Origin: JAJZAM01 sp027391075
GTDB lineage: Bacteria > Actinomycetota > Acidimicrobiia > Acidimicrobiales > Palsa-688
Direction: 5' to 3'
DNA length: 64,000 nucleotides
Assembly (NCBI GenBank): GCA_027391075.1
Contig: DAHYHI010000042.1
Coordinates: forward strand, 1 to 64,000
Shown here one piece after another: positions 1-8,004 of this stretch; position 1 is the first letter of the stretch, and each line of letters opens with the position of its first letter. Made by a program: the position numbers and the translations under genes. A model generated the notes under the pieces. It was not told the origin of the DNA. It was given only the letters and a program-made list of their open reading frames with translations, and made no database searches.

Positions 1-61
1 GACCAGTGTGAGCAACTCGGAGGCCAACGGGAGTGGGGACTCCGTCAGCGACACCAGCCGC

Positions 62-1279
62 TCACTTGGGCACCGTCGTGGTCGACGACACCGGGGGCGG
101 GACCTGGCCGCCCAGCGATTCGAGATCGCGGAGCGCCTGGCTGAGCGACGCCACCGCGAACACCTTCACGTTGCCCGCCGCACTCTTGGCCTCTTTGTAA
201 TTGCCGGGCGGGACGAGGAACACCTGTGCGCCCGCCTGGCGCACCGCCACCGCCTTCTGAGCCGCCCCTCCGATCTCCACCACCGAGCCGTCGGGCTCGA
301 TCTGGCCGGTGGCGGCCACCTTCAGCCCGCCGGTCAGGTGACCGCCTCCGAGCGTGTCGATGAAGCCCAGCGCCAGCGCCAAACCGTCCGAGGGTCCGCC
401 TATGGAGCCGACCTGGGCTTGGAGAGGGATGGGCAGGTCATAGGTGATCCTGGTCTCGGTCTCGATACCCAGAAATCCCTTGTTGGGGTCGGCCGGCGCC
501 CCGCCGAGGGCCGGAAGGCTGCCCAGCCGGGCGGTGATCGGCACCGTCCGGTCCGACTTGCCGTCGTTACGGGTGACCGTCACGTGGATCGTGGTGCCCG
601 GCCGCAGGCCGCTGAGGGCCTTGCCCACGTCGGCCGCGCTGTGCACGGGAAGGCCGTTGACCCCGGTGATCAGGTCATCGCAGCGCAGTCCCGCCGCGGC
701 CGCGGCCGAGCCGGCCAGGACCGTGTCCACCTGGGCGCCCAGGTCGTTCTCCTTGACCTGGTAGCCGAGTTGGCGCAGCGCCGCGACCGGTGCCGCCGAG
801 GTCGCCTCGACGGCCTGCTGGGCGTCCTGGCAGGAGACCTGGGAGGCGGTGCCGTTGCCGACGATCGCGGCGTTGGGCAACAGCACCGCGTGGTTACCGA
901 AACGCTTCAGGAGGTGGAGCTTGTAGAGCAGGTACTGCCACGGCGTGGGCTTCCCCTGGTAGACGTCGACCATGAGGATCTGTCCGTCCACGGGGTGGCT
1001 CCGGTCGGCGGGGACCACCAGCTGCACGCACGGCTGGCCGCTCGAGGTGGAGAAATCCCCCCCGCCGACGGGGCGGCACTCCCCGGACGCAGTGACCAGC
1101 GGGGCCTGGCCGGGAGAAAGGACGTAGTAGCCGTCGGCCCCGGTCTTCAACCAGACGGCGACCACGGCCACCACGACCAGCACGGCGCTGGCCACCGCCA
1201 GCAGCACCCGCCGGCGCCTGGTCCGCGGCCGCGGCTCTTGGCGGTACGGCTCTTGTAGGATCTCCTCGGAAGTGGTCAC
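62..1279 (-). CDS. Lon-like PDZ-domain serine protease (YlbL type)
   Basis: Membrane-anchored protease of the Lon-like S16 class seen throughout actinobacteria. With the GTG start the protein has 405 residues: a short basic N-terminus, one membrane segment (about 23-44), a PDZ domain (about 178-243) and a C-terminal Lon proteolytic domain. The catalytic Ser sits in GGPSDGLALAL (about 297) and the Lys in GGAAQKAVAVRQ (about 342), the S16 Ser-Lys dyad. The reading frame stays open further upstream, to an ATG at 1354 and beyond, but the GTG at 1279 follows a purine-rich stretch and gives the usual N-terminus. Transcribed divergently from the small membrane protein gene at 1394. Substrates are unknown. 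Confidence 0.85.
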   Translation of the reverse strand: MTTSEEILQEPYRQEPRPRTRRRRVLLAVASAVLVVVAVVAVWLKTGADGYYVLSPGQAPLVTASGECRPVGGGDFSTSSGQPCVQLVVPADRSHPVDGQILMVDVYQGKPTPWQYLLYKLHLLKRFGNHAVLLPNAAIVGNGTASQVSCQDAQQAVEATSAAPVAALRQLGYQVKENDLGAQVDTVLAGSAAAAAGLRCDDLITGVNGLPVHSAADVGKALSGLRPGTTIHVTVTRNDGKSDRTVPITARLGSLPALGGAPADPNKGFLGIETETRITYDLPIPLQAQVGSIGGPSDGLALALGFIDTLGGGHLTGGLKVAATGQIEPDGSVVEIGGAAQKAVAVRQAGAQVFLVPPGNYKEAKSAAGNVKVFAVASLSQALRDLESLGGQVPPPVSSTTTVPK

Positions 1280-1393
1280 GTCGTCTTTTTCTTCTGCTGA
1301 CTCGGCCACCCGCCCGGATCGGAACGAGCGCCTGGAGCGCGCACAGCCTGCCATGCCCGAGGTGGTTCCGGCAGTACAGAGGAGAGTCCAGCC

Positions 1394-1555
1394 TTGAGCT
1401 ACCGAGAGCGCGCCGAGCACCGGGTCCTGCGAGTGGTCGGATCCAGCACCGGGCTGATCATCGTCGCGTTGCTCATAGGTCTGGTGATCGCGTCGGCGCT
1501 AGGCGGCCTGGCCTGGGCCCTGGCGGGCATGCTGCACCACGCCGCCAACCAGTGA
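1394..1555 (+). CDS. small single-pass membrane protein
   Basis: A 53-residue protein starting at TTG behind a good Shine-Dalgarno sequence (AGGAGAG, about 8 bases before the start). A charged N-terminus (SYRERAEHRVLR) is followed by one long hydrophobic segment (residues about 18-45) and a short HHAANQ tail. Its TGA overlaps the GTG of the next gene (GTGA), so the two are translationally coupled. I do not recognise the family; the coupling suggests a job together with the HEAT-repeat protein, perhaps as its membrane anchor (inference). Confidence 0.6.
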   Translation: MSYRERAEHRVLRVVGSSTGLIIVALLIGLVIASALGGLAWALAGMLHHAANQ

Positions 1556-2205
1556 GCGGGCTGGGGCGCGACGCGTCCCAGCGGCGGCGCCGCGTGGCCA
1601 TGGCCGGGCACGCCCAGGGCGCGGCCCGTCCGGCGGCCCGTCACACCGCCCGCCAGGCCCTCGATGATCCCGACCCGGCGATCAGGTCCACCGCGCTGGG
1701 GGCTCTCGACCGCCTCGGTGACCTGGACCTGGCCGACCTGCTCGCGGCCCGCGCCGACCCGGCGCCGTCGGTCCGGGCCCGCGCCGCCGAACTGGCCCAC
1801 CGCCAGGGCGCCGCGGCCGTAGCGCTACTGGTCGGCGGCCTGGCCGACCCGGCCGCGGAGGTCGTCGAGGCGTCGTGCTTCGCCCTGGGTGAGGTCGGGC
1901 CGACCGCCGCGCCCGGCGCCCTCGATGCCCTGGCTGCGGTCGCCGCCGAGCACCGCGACCCGCTCTGCCGGGAGGCCGCGGTCGCGGCCATCGGAGCCAT
2001 CGGGGCCGACCAACCGCCCTCGGGGCGTGCTGCGGTGCTGGCCGCCATGAGCGACAAGCCGGCGGTGCGGCGTCGGGCGGTGCTGGCCCTCGCCGCTTTC
2101 GACGGGCCCGACGTGCAGGCCGCCCTGGAGGTGGCCCTGGCCGACCGGGACTGGCAGGTCCGCCAGGCGGCCGAGGACCTCACCGGGCGCGGCCGGGAGG
2201 GCTGA
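1552..2205 (+). CDS. HEAT-repeat protein
   Basis: 217 residues built of about five or six Ala/Leu-rich helical repeats of about 30 residues (for example ALGALDRLGDLDLADLLAAR and ASCFALGEVGPTAAPGALDAL), typical of HEAT/PBS-lyase-like scaffolds that bind other proteins. There is no signal peptide or membrane segment, so it is cytosolic. The GTG start overlaps the stop of the small membrane protein by four bases. It ends convergently with mreB, 22 bases away. No catalytic motif is visible. Confidence 0.7.
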   Translation: MSGLGRDASQRRRRVAMAGHAQGAARPAARHTARQALDDPDPAIRSTALGALDRLGDLDLADLLAARADPAPSVRARAAELAHRQGAAAVALLVGGLADPAAEVVEASCFALGEVGPTAAPGALDALAAVAAEHRDPLCREAAVAAIGAIGADQPPSGRAAVLAAMSDKPAVRRRAVLALAAFDGPDVQAALEVALADRDWQVRQAAEDLTGRGREG

Positions 2206-2206
2206 C

Positions 2207-2247
2207 CTACTTCATGAACAGGTCGCCCTACTTCATGAACAGGTCGC
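2207..2247. repeat. tandem duplication of the 3' end of mreB
   Basis: Two adjacent copies of a 20-base sequence (CTACTTCATGAACAGGTCGC at 2207-2226 and 2228-2247), 21-base period. On the minus strand each copy encodes the mreB C-terminus (DLFMK) plus TAG, so the second copy is an untranslated echo of the gene end. It looks like a slippage duplication. Confidence 0.85.
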
Positions 2248-3226
2248 GCACCGCGTCGAACTCCTCGAGGCAGCGTCCGGCACCCAGGACCACGCACTCG
2301 AGGGGCGCCTCGACGAGGTTCACCGGCAGGGACGTCTCGGCTTCGAGCCTGCGGTCGAGGCCGGCCAGCATGCCCCCGCCGCCCACCAGATGGATGCCCT
2401 GGCTGATCAGGTCCTGCGCCAGTTCGGGCGGTGAATTGCCCAGGCACTTCACCACCGAGTCCACGATGGCTCCGACCTGTTCCTCGATGGCCTCCCGGAC
2501 CTCTTCGGGGGAAAGGATCACCGTCTTGGGCAGGCCCGACATCAGGTCACGGCCGCGCACCTCGGCCTTGACCATGTCGCGCTCCGACGGCCACGCCGAG
2601 CCGATGGCCAGCTTGATCTCCTCGGCGGTGCGTTCTCCCACCGCGATGCCGTACTCGCGTCGCACGTAGGTCTGGATGGAGGCGTCGATGTCGAACGACC
2701 CCACCCGTATGGCCTCGAGAGCCACGATCCCCCCGAGCGAGATCACCGCCGTCTCGGTGGTTCCCCCTCCCACGTCCACCACCATGTTGCCCAGCGGCTC
2801 GTGGATGGGCAGACCGGCCCCGATGGCCGCCGCCATGGGTTGTTCGATGAGGAACGCCCCGTTGGCCCCCGCCCCGCGCGCCGCTTCCTCGACGGCCCGA
2901 CGCTCCACCTCGGTGATGGCCGACGGCACGCAGATGAGTACCCGGGGCCGGTTGAAGCGTGACACCCCGGCGCGCTGGAGGAGCAGGCGGATCATGCGCT
3001 GGGTGATGTCGAAGTCGGTGATGGCGCCCTTGCGCAGCGGGCGGACGGCCACGATGTAGCCGGGGGTCCGACCGATCATCTGCCACGCCTCGTGACCCAT
3101 GGCCAGCACTTCCTGGGTCCGCGAGTTCAGCGCGATGACCGTAGGCTCGTTCAACACGATGCCCCGACCCCGCGAGTAGACCAGGGTGTTGGCCGTCCCC
3201 AGGTCGATGGCCAGGTCCCTAGCCAG
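2228..3226 (-). CDS. mreB: rod-shape-determining actin homologue MreB
   Basis: Cytoskeletal actin-like ATPase that guides lateral wall synthesis. With the start proposed here it has 332 residues, normal for MreB. Phosphate-1 (AIDLGTANT), phosphate-2 (VDVGGGTTETAVI) and adenosine (LVGGGGMLAGL) motifs are all present. The conserved N-terminus (M)ARDLAIDLGTANTLVY is encoded, but the first codon is CTG (3226-3224), preceded by GGGGGA about 7 bases upstream. No ATG, GTG or TTG lies at the right place: the first GTG, at 3157, would delete the phosphate-1 loop. It overlaps the preceding small membrane protein gene by 8 bases and is the last gene of a moaE-led operon; mreC/mreD are not nearby. Confidence 0.9.
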   Translation of the reverse strand: MARDLAIDLGTANTLVYSRGRGIVLNEPTVIALNSRTQEVLAMGHEAWQMIGRTPGYIVAVRPLRKGAITDFDITQRMIRLLLQRAGVSRFNRPRVLICVPSAITEVERRAVEEAARGAGANGAFLIEQPMAAAIGAGLPIHEPLGNMVVDVGGGTTETAVISLGGIVALEAIRVGSFDIDASIQTYVRREYGIAVGERTAEEIKLAIGSAWPSERDMVKAEVRGRDLMSGLPKTVILSPEEVREAIEEQVGAIVDSVVKCLGNSPPELAQDLISQGIHLVGGGGMLAGLDRRLEAETSLPVNLVEAPLECVVLGAGRCLEEFDAVRDLFMK

Positions 3227-3536
3227 CCTCGGATCCCCCGCGTTGGCTACCCGGGCCGGCGTCGGGACGGGCCCGGGGCGTGTCCTCGAGGCGGACGTGG
3301 CTCAGCCCCACCGGCGTAGGGCGTATCCGGGGCGTGTCAGCGGGGCGCGACAGCGGGCCCCCCTCCTCAGGAGCGAGAGCCGACAGACCGCGACGGAAGC
3401 TGGAAATGTTGGCGTCAACCGATTTGGGCTGGCGATGACGCAGCCAGACGCCCAGACCTACGAGGATGGCCAGCACGACCGCGCCGATCAGATAGGCCAG
3501 GTTCGACAGAACCGTCGTCGACGAGGCCATCATCAC
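3219..3536 (-). CDS. small membrane protein between moaE and mreB
   Basis: 105 residues from a GTG overlapping the moaE stop (GTGA); an ATG follows directly as an alternative. One membrane segment near the N-terminus (about residues 11-32, NLAYLIGAVVLAILVGLGVW), then a basic stretch and a polar Pro/Arg-rich tail of about 60 residues likely in the cytoplasm. Its 3' end overlaps the start of mreB by 8 bases, so coupling to mreB is likely. Family not recognised; the position suggests a membrane partner of MreB or simply an operon filler. Confidence 0.65.
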   Translation of the reverse strand: MMMASSTTVLSNLAYLIGAVVLAILVGLGVWLRHRQPKSVDANISSFRRGLSALAPEEGGPLSRPADTPRIRPTPVGLSHVRLEDTPRARPDAGPGSQRGGSEAG

Positions 3537-4012
3537 GGACTGACCTCGGCCACCTCGTGAGCGTCGAGTCCCCAGTCCTCGCCGTCCTCCCAACGTTCGC
3601 GCTTCCAGATCGGCACCGACGTCTTGACCGTGTCGATGCAGTAGCGCGCCGCTTCGAAGGCCTCGGCCCGGTGGTGTGAGGAGACTGCCACCACGACCGA
3701 GCAGTCGCCCACTCCGAGAGTCCCGAAACGGTGCCAGATGACCACCCGGCCGATTCCCGGACCGCGCTCGCAGGCCGACTCGGCGATGCGGCGCAGCCGG
3801 GGTTCGACCTGGGTGTCGTAGGCTTCGTACTCGACCTCGTCTACCGCGTCCCGACCGGGGGCGTGGTCGCGGACCGTCCCGCTGAAGACCACGGCCGCCC
3901 CGCAGTCTGCTCTCTGCACCCATTGCGCGGCCCGGTCCATGGAAAGGGGTTCAGTGGTCAACCCGACCCAGACCACCTCGCCGTCGCCGGGCTCGTGCTG
4001 GTAACCGCTCAC
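3533..4012 (-). CDS. moaE: molybdopterin synthase catalytic subunit MoaE
   Basis: 159 residues, the usual MoaE length. MoaE converts precursor Z (cPMP) to molybdopterin using the thiocarboxylated MoaD partner. Typical motifs are seen: GAAVVFSGTVRDH (substrate-binding Arg), YEAYDTQVEPRL, RVVIWHRFGTLGVGD, the SSHHRAEAFEAARYCID helix and the catalytic Lys in PIWKRE. No moaD is adjacent. It heads an overlapping operon with a small membrane protein and mreB, an unexpected pairing. Confidence 0.9.
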   Translation of the reverse strand: MSGYQHEPGDGEVVWVGLTTEPLSMDRAAQWVQRADCGAAVVFSGTVRDHAPGRDAVDEVEYEAYDTQVEPRLRRIAESACERGPGIGRVVIWHRFGTLGVGDCSVVVAVSSHHRAEAFEAARYCIDTVKTSVPIWKRERWEDGEDWGLDAHEVAEVSP

Positions 4013-4116
4013 GTGTTCATCGTACGACTCACAGGGGCGCGGTGGGGGACGTAGGGGTTTCCGTCATTGCCGGCCCGATGTCCGCGGCGCAACCTTGATC
4101 GTTAGGCTCCACCGGC

Positions 4117-5493
4117 GTGGAGTACCGGCCCGGGGCCCCCGATCCGTCAGATGACGGCGAAGACCTCCCGGACCTCCCCGACCCCACAGGCGACTGGCCC
4201 CACCCCACTGGCGACTGGGCCGATCTTGCCGGTGACTGGGCTGCACCCGATGACAGCCCGGTGTTCGCCTGGCTGCCCCCCGAAGACCGGTTGTGGCGCC
4301 ACCCCTCGGAGCGGTCGTCGGGGGCGCCCACTCTGGAGCTGGCGACGGGTCCGGGCGGGCGGCGGGGCACGCCGGCGCGGTCCCGGGTCTTGCGCAGCAG
4401 TTGGGCCATCGCCCTCATCGCCGGGCTGATAGGAGCCACCGCAGCCACCGGCGTCGGCGTGGCCAGCGGGATGTTGCTCCAATCGCGGACGGTGCTGCGA
4501 TCGACCGCGGCGTCCACGCCGTCCATCTCGCTGGCCGCCGACGGGCCCCAGGCGACGGACTGGACGGCCATCGATGACAGCGCCTCGCTGTCGGTCGTGG
4601 CGGTCACTGTGGACGGAGCTTCGGGACCGGCGGCCGGGTCCGGTTTGATCTTCAGCCAGTCGGCCGACGGTCACACCTTCGTGGTCACCGACCGCACCAT
4701 CTTCGCCCGGGCCCTGGCCGACGGCTACTTCGGCTCCATTCAGGTCACCTATCCGACCGGGGAGTCGTCCCAAGCCGTGCTCGTGGGCTCCGACGCGCTG
4801 TCCGGTCTGGCCGTGCTCAAAGTGACCAGTCCGGCCTCAGCCGTGGTCAGCCCCGCCGATCTCGGGTCGGTGGCCAGCCTGAGCGATGCCACTGCCGTGC
4901 TCGCCGTCGGCTCCCGGTCGGCCCCTTCCCTGTCCCCGGGGCTGGTCAGCGCCCAGGACCGGACCGTGCCGCTGGTCGACGGCACGGACATGGACGGCCT
5001 GCTCGCGGTGTCGATGACCGCCGTCAGCCCCAGCGCCTCGGGAGATCCCCTCCTCAACCAGTTCGGACAGGTGGTCGGGCTCACCCTCGGTTTGCAGCCG
5101 GCCAGCCAGACCGACCAGGCCCTCACCTTCGCCGCACCCATCGACGAGGTGTCCCTCGTCGCCACGGACATCGTCGAGGGCGTCCCGGTGAGCCATCCCT
5201 GGCTCGGGATCGCCGACCCCATCGACGTGCCGAGCGCCATGGCCCACCAGATGGGCCTGGCCGGGGGGGTTCTGGCGGGGACCGTGTCGAGCACCGGTCC
5301 GGCGGCCCGGGCCGGTGTCCGGACCCACGACATCATCACCTCCCTCGACGGCCAGCCGGTCACCTCGACGGGGACCCTGGTCGCCGAAGTCGACCGGTGC
5401 CTCCCCGGTGACGCCGTCCCCATCACCTACCTGCACTCGGGCCGGACCCTGACCACCACGGTGACCATCGCCAACGAGCCCGGCACCGACTGA
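4117..5493 (+). CDS. HtrA/S1C-like membrane protein, catalytically degenerate
   Basis: 458 residues from GTG: an acidic cytoplasmic N-terminus with three GDW repeats (about 25-41), one membrane segment (about 96-118), a trypsin-like domain (about 150-340) and a C-terminal PDZ domain (about 360-450). Compared with HtrA, the position of the His (VTNAHV) reads VTDRTI (Thr194) and the position of the Asp (DLAVLK) reads SGLAVLK (Gly230). The nucleophile Ser308 remains in ASGDPLLN. It is therefore probably a binding or regulatory pseudoprotease. Divergent from moaE. Confidence 0.8.
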   Translation: MEYRPGAPDPSDDGEDLPDLPDPTGDWPHPTGDWADLAGDWAAPDDSPVFAWLPPEDRLWRHPSERSSGAPTLELATGPGGRRGTPARSRVLRSSWAIALIAGLIGATAATGVGVASGMLLQSRTVLRSTAASTPSISLAADGPQATDWTAIDDSASLSVVAVTVDGASGPAAGSGLIFSQSADGHTFVVTDRTIFARALADGYFGSIQVTYPTGESSQAVLVGSDALSGLAVLKVTSPASAVVSPADLGSVASLSDATAVLAVGSRSAPSLSPGLVSAQDRTVPLVDGTDMDGLLAVSMTAVSPSASGDPLLNQFGQVVGLTLGLQPASQTDQALTFAAPIDEVSLVATDIVEGVPVSHPWLGIADPIDVPSAMAHQMGLAGGVLAGTVSSTGPAARAGVRTHDIITSLDGQPVTSTGTLVAEVDRCLPGDAVPITYLHSGRTLTTTVTIANEPGTD

Positions 5494-5518
5494 CGCCGGA
5501 CGCGGCCCCCGCCGGGTC

Positions 5519-6607
5519 TCAGCGTGTCGAACGGCGGCGGCGTACGAGGGCGGCGATCACACCGGCGGCGGTGGCTCCCAGCATCGTCGAGACCAGCACC
5601 ACCACCACGAGGTTGAGGTTCTGACGCCGGCCCGGGGGCAGGTCGTCCCAGTGGAGCCGGTCATCGGTGGCGACCAGGGCCTCCTCGCTGGAATAACCGG
5701 GGACCCAGCCGGCGGCTTTCAAGCGGTCGGGGGCGACGACCCACGGGTGGGTGGCGTAGGCCTGGGCCTCGAGGGGCACCCCCTGCCGCCAGAGGCGCCA
5801 GCCGAGCGACGCCAGGCGGGCAGCCAGCCGGTCGGGAACCGAGACCTTGGCCACGCCGCCAGCGAGGGCCCGGGCCTGCTCCTCGGGGATACCGCTGTCG
5901 GGGGCCACATTGAAGACGCCCCGCAGGCGGACCTCCCAGGCCAGAACCACCGCCGAGGCCAGGTCGTCGAGGTGCAGGTACTGTACCGGGCGCCCCTCGT
6001 CTCCGAGGCGGGGGGCCCGGGTGATGCCCAGAGCCTGGTAGATCGGCCGGCCGTCGGCGCCGACGGTGACGGCGGGCCGCAGCACCGACACCGCCACCGA
6101 CGGGTTGGTCTCGGTCCAGTCGGCGAGGATCCGCTCGGATTCGGCCTTGGACACGGCGAAGGAGAACTCGGGGTTGGGCCGGAGGTTGGCGTCTTCGGTG
6201 AGCGGAATCTTGTTGTCCGCCCAGGCGCCGTAGACCGTGGCGCTCGACACGTACACGACAGACGCCACCCCGGCCCGGGCCGAAGCCCGCAGCACCCGCG
6301 ACAGCGAACGCTGGTTGGCGGCCGCCGCAACCTCCAGGTCAGCAGGCGTTGCGCCCTTGCCGTCGGGCAGGCTCCAGGCCAGGTGCAAGACGGCGTCGGC
6401 TCCCTGCATGACGCGCTCGAGCTCCGAGTCGACGGGGCCGCCAGCCACGGCCAGGTCGACCACCCGGGTGTCGAGACGGGGATTCTTGGCGGCCACCGGC
6501 ACGAGGTCGACAGCGACGGTGCGCTGCACGTCGGGCCGGGCCAGGAGCTGCTCGAGGACCCTCGACCCGAGCGAGCCGGCCGCCCCGGTGACCACTACGG
6601 TCGACAC
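5519..6607 (-). CDS. NAD-dependent epimerase/dehydratase-like SDR with C-terminal membrane segment
   Basis: 362 residues. The N-terminus has the Rossmann glycine motif of extended SDRs (VVVTGAAGSLGSRVL), then DAVLHLAW and YVSSATVYG. The YxxxK position reads FAVSK, i.e. Phe instead of the catalytic Tyr. Residues about 328-352 (NLNLVVVVLVSTMLGATAAGVIAALV) form a membrane segment with a basic RRRRSTR tail, so the enzyme is tethered by its C-terminus. The start is ATG next to a divergent gene 47 bases away. The substrate is unknown; nucleotide sugars or lipid-linked sugars are typical. Confidence 0.75.
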   Translation of the reverse strand: MSTVVVTGAAGSLGSRVLEQLLARPDVQRTVAVDLVPVAAKNPRLDTRVVDLAVAGGPVDSELERVMQGADAVLHLAWSLPDGKGATPADLEVAAAANQRSLSRVLRASARAGVASVVYVSSATVYGAWADNKIPLTEDANLRPNPEFSFAVSKAESERILADWTETNPSVAVSVLRPAVTVGADGRPIYQALGITRAPRLGDEGRPVQYLHLDDLASAVVLAWEVRLRGVFNVAPDSGIPEEQARALAGGVAKVSVPDRLAARLASLGWRLWRQGVPLEAQAYATHPWVVAPDRLKAAGWVPGYSSEEALVATDDRLHWDDLPPGRRQNLNLVVVVLVSTMLGATAAGVIAALVRRRRSTR

Positions 6608-6654
6608 GGAACCTACGATGCCCGCATGGCCGACTCGCGAACCAGAGAGGGGGC

Positions 6655-7890
6655 GTGGTGAGCACGCCCGACAGTTTCGGGGGCGGCAACCCTTTCGAAG
6701 GCGGCCCGCTCGGCGACCTGATGAGGAACCTGGCCCGCTTCTTCACCGGCCAGGGACCTCTCAACTGGGAGATAGCCCGCCAGATGGCCCAGTGGGCGGC
6801 ATCGGGTGGAGCCTCGGAGGCCAACCCCGACCCGCTGTCGAGGGTCCGCCTCGAGGAACTGATGCGCGTGGCGGAGATGCACGTGTCGGAGGCTACCGGG
6901 CTCGACGTCGGTAGCGCCGGGGTGCTGACCGTTTCGGCGGTGACCCGTACCGAATGGGCGCTACGCACCCTCGATGACTGGAGGCCCCTGCTCGAGCGGT
7001 TGGCCGCCCGCATGACCCCGGCCGGCCCGCAGCCCGGGGCGGGCGGCCCGTGGTTCGCCGGTCCGGGCGAGCCCGGCTCGGGTCTGCCCGGGGGCGATCC
7101 GATGGCCCAGCTGTTCGCCAACCTGCCTCAGGTTCTCGGGCCGTTCCTCTTCGGGTTGCAGGCCGGTTCCATGGTCGGCCAGCTCGCCACCCGGGCCATG
7201 GGCCAGTACGACCTGCCCATGCCCCGCCCGACCCGTTCCGAGTTGCTCGTGGTACCCGACGCCATCGACCGTTTCGCCACCGACTGGAGTCTCGGCGCCG
7301 ACGACGTGCGGATGTGGATCTGCCTGCGCGAAACCGCCCACCACGGGGTGCTCGGTCGGCCCCACGTCCGGGCCCGCCTCGAGGAGCTGATCGAGTCCTA
7401 CGTCGGCGCCTTCTCCCCGTCGTCGCAGTCCCTCGAGCAGCGCCTCGGTGACATCGACCTCACCGACATGGCCGGGCTGCAGGCCGCGTTCGGCGACCCG
7501 GCCACCCTCCTCGAGGAGATGCAGAACGACGCCCAGCGCCAGATCCAGGTGCCGCTCAGAGCCCTCCTGGCCACCGTGGTGGGCTACGTCGATCATGTGA
7601 TGGACACGGTCGGGCGGCGCCTGATCTCCTCCTACGGCCCTCTCACCGAGGCCCTGCGCCGGCACCGCCTCGAGGAGAACGATGGAGCGAGGGTGCTCGG
7701 CCAGCTCTTCGGGGTGAACCTCGATGCGGCCAGCTACGAGCAGGGCCAGGCGTTCATCAAGGGGATCGTGGAGAGAGCCGGTGAGGAGGGCCTGGCGCCC
7801 TTGTGGCGATCGCCTCGCGAGCTCCCCACGCCCGCCGAGCTGGCCGCCCCCGGGTTGTGGCTCGCCCGCCTCGAGCTCGACCAGGACTGA
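6655..7890 (+). CDS. DUF2342 / zincin-like family protein
   Basis: 411 residues from the first of two adjacent GTG codons. The sequence (PLNWEIARQMAQWAA, then VAEMHVSEATGL) matches the actinobacterial DUF2342 family, annotated as putative hydrolases or zinc-dependent metalloproteases. The position where such proteins carry HExxH reads RETAHHGVLG (about residues 224-233), so the first zinc His is Arg here. A very short 11-codon frame (6625-6660) overlaps the start and may be chance. Function unknown; it was named for co-occurrence with F420-using actinobacteria. Confidence 0.6.
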   Translation: MVSTPDSFGGGNPFEGGPLGDLMRNLARFFTGQGPLNWEIARQMAQWAASGGASEANPDPLSRVRLEELMRVAEMHVSEATGLDVGSAGVLTVSAVTRTEWALRTLDDWRPLLERLAARMTPAGPQPGAGGPWFAGPGEPGSGLPGGDPMAQLFANLPQVLGPFLFGLQAGSMVGQLATRAMGQYDLPMPRPTRSELLVVPDAIDRFATDWSLGADDVRMWICLRETAHHGVLGRPHVRARLEELIESYVGAFSPSSQSLEQRLGDIDLTDMAGLQAAFGDPATLLEEMQNDAQRQIQVPLRALLATVVGYVDHVMDTVGRRLISSYGPLTEALRRHRLEENDGARVLGQLFGVNLDAASYEQGQAFIKGIVERAGEEGLAPLWRSPRELPTPAELAAPGLWLARLELDQD

Positions 7891-7949
7891 GCTCTTCGGC
7901 TCCGCCTGGACCACCCGGCTCCGGTCCCCAGCCACCGGGGCCACCTGGC

Positions 7950-7979
7950 CCGGGGGTCCCTGGCTACCGGGACCCCCGG
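7950..7979. terminator. GC hairpin between convergent genes
   Basis: A perfect 11-base inverted repeat (CCGGGGGTCCC / GGGACCCCCGG) with an 8-base loop, between the convergent genes ending at 7890 and 8005. There is no T-tract, so if it terminates it does so by structure alone. Confidence 0.45.
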
Positions 7980-8004
7980 CTCCGGTGCCCAGCCGCCGGC
8001 TGGT

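Noticed and set aside
8..1258. Long plus-strand reading frame opposite the PDZ protease gene
   Set aside because: Arg/Gly/His-rich antisense shadow in high-GC DNA; the minus-strand frame has real domains.
6625..6660. 11-codon leader peptide before the DUF2342 gene
   Set aside because: No ribosome site or codon signal; probably chance.
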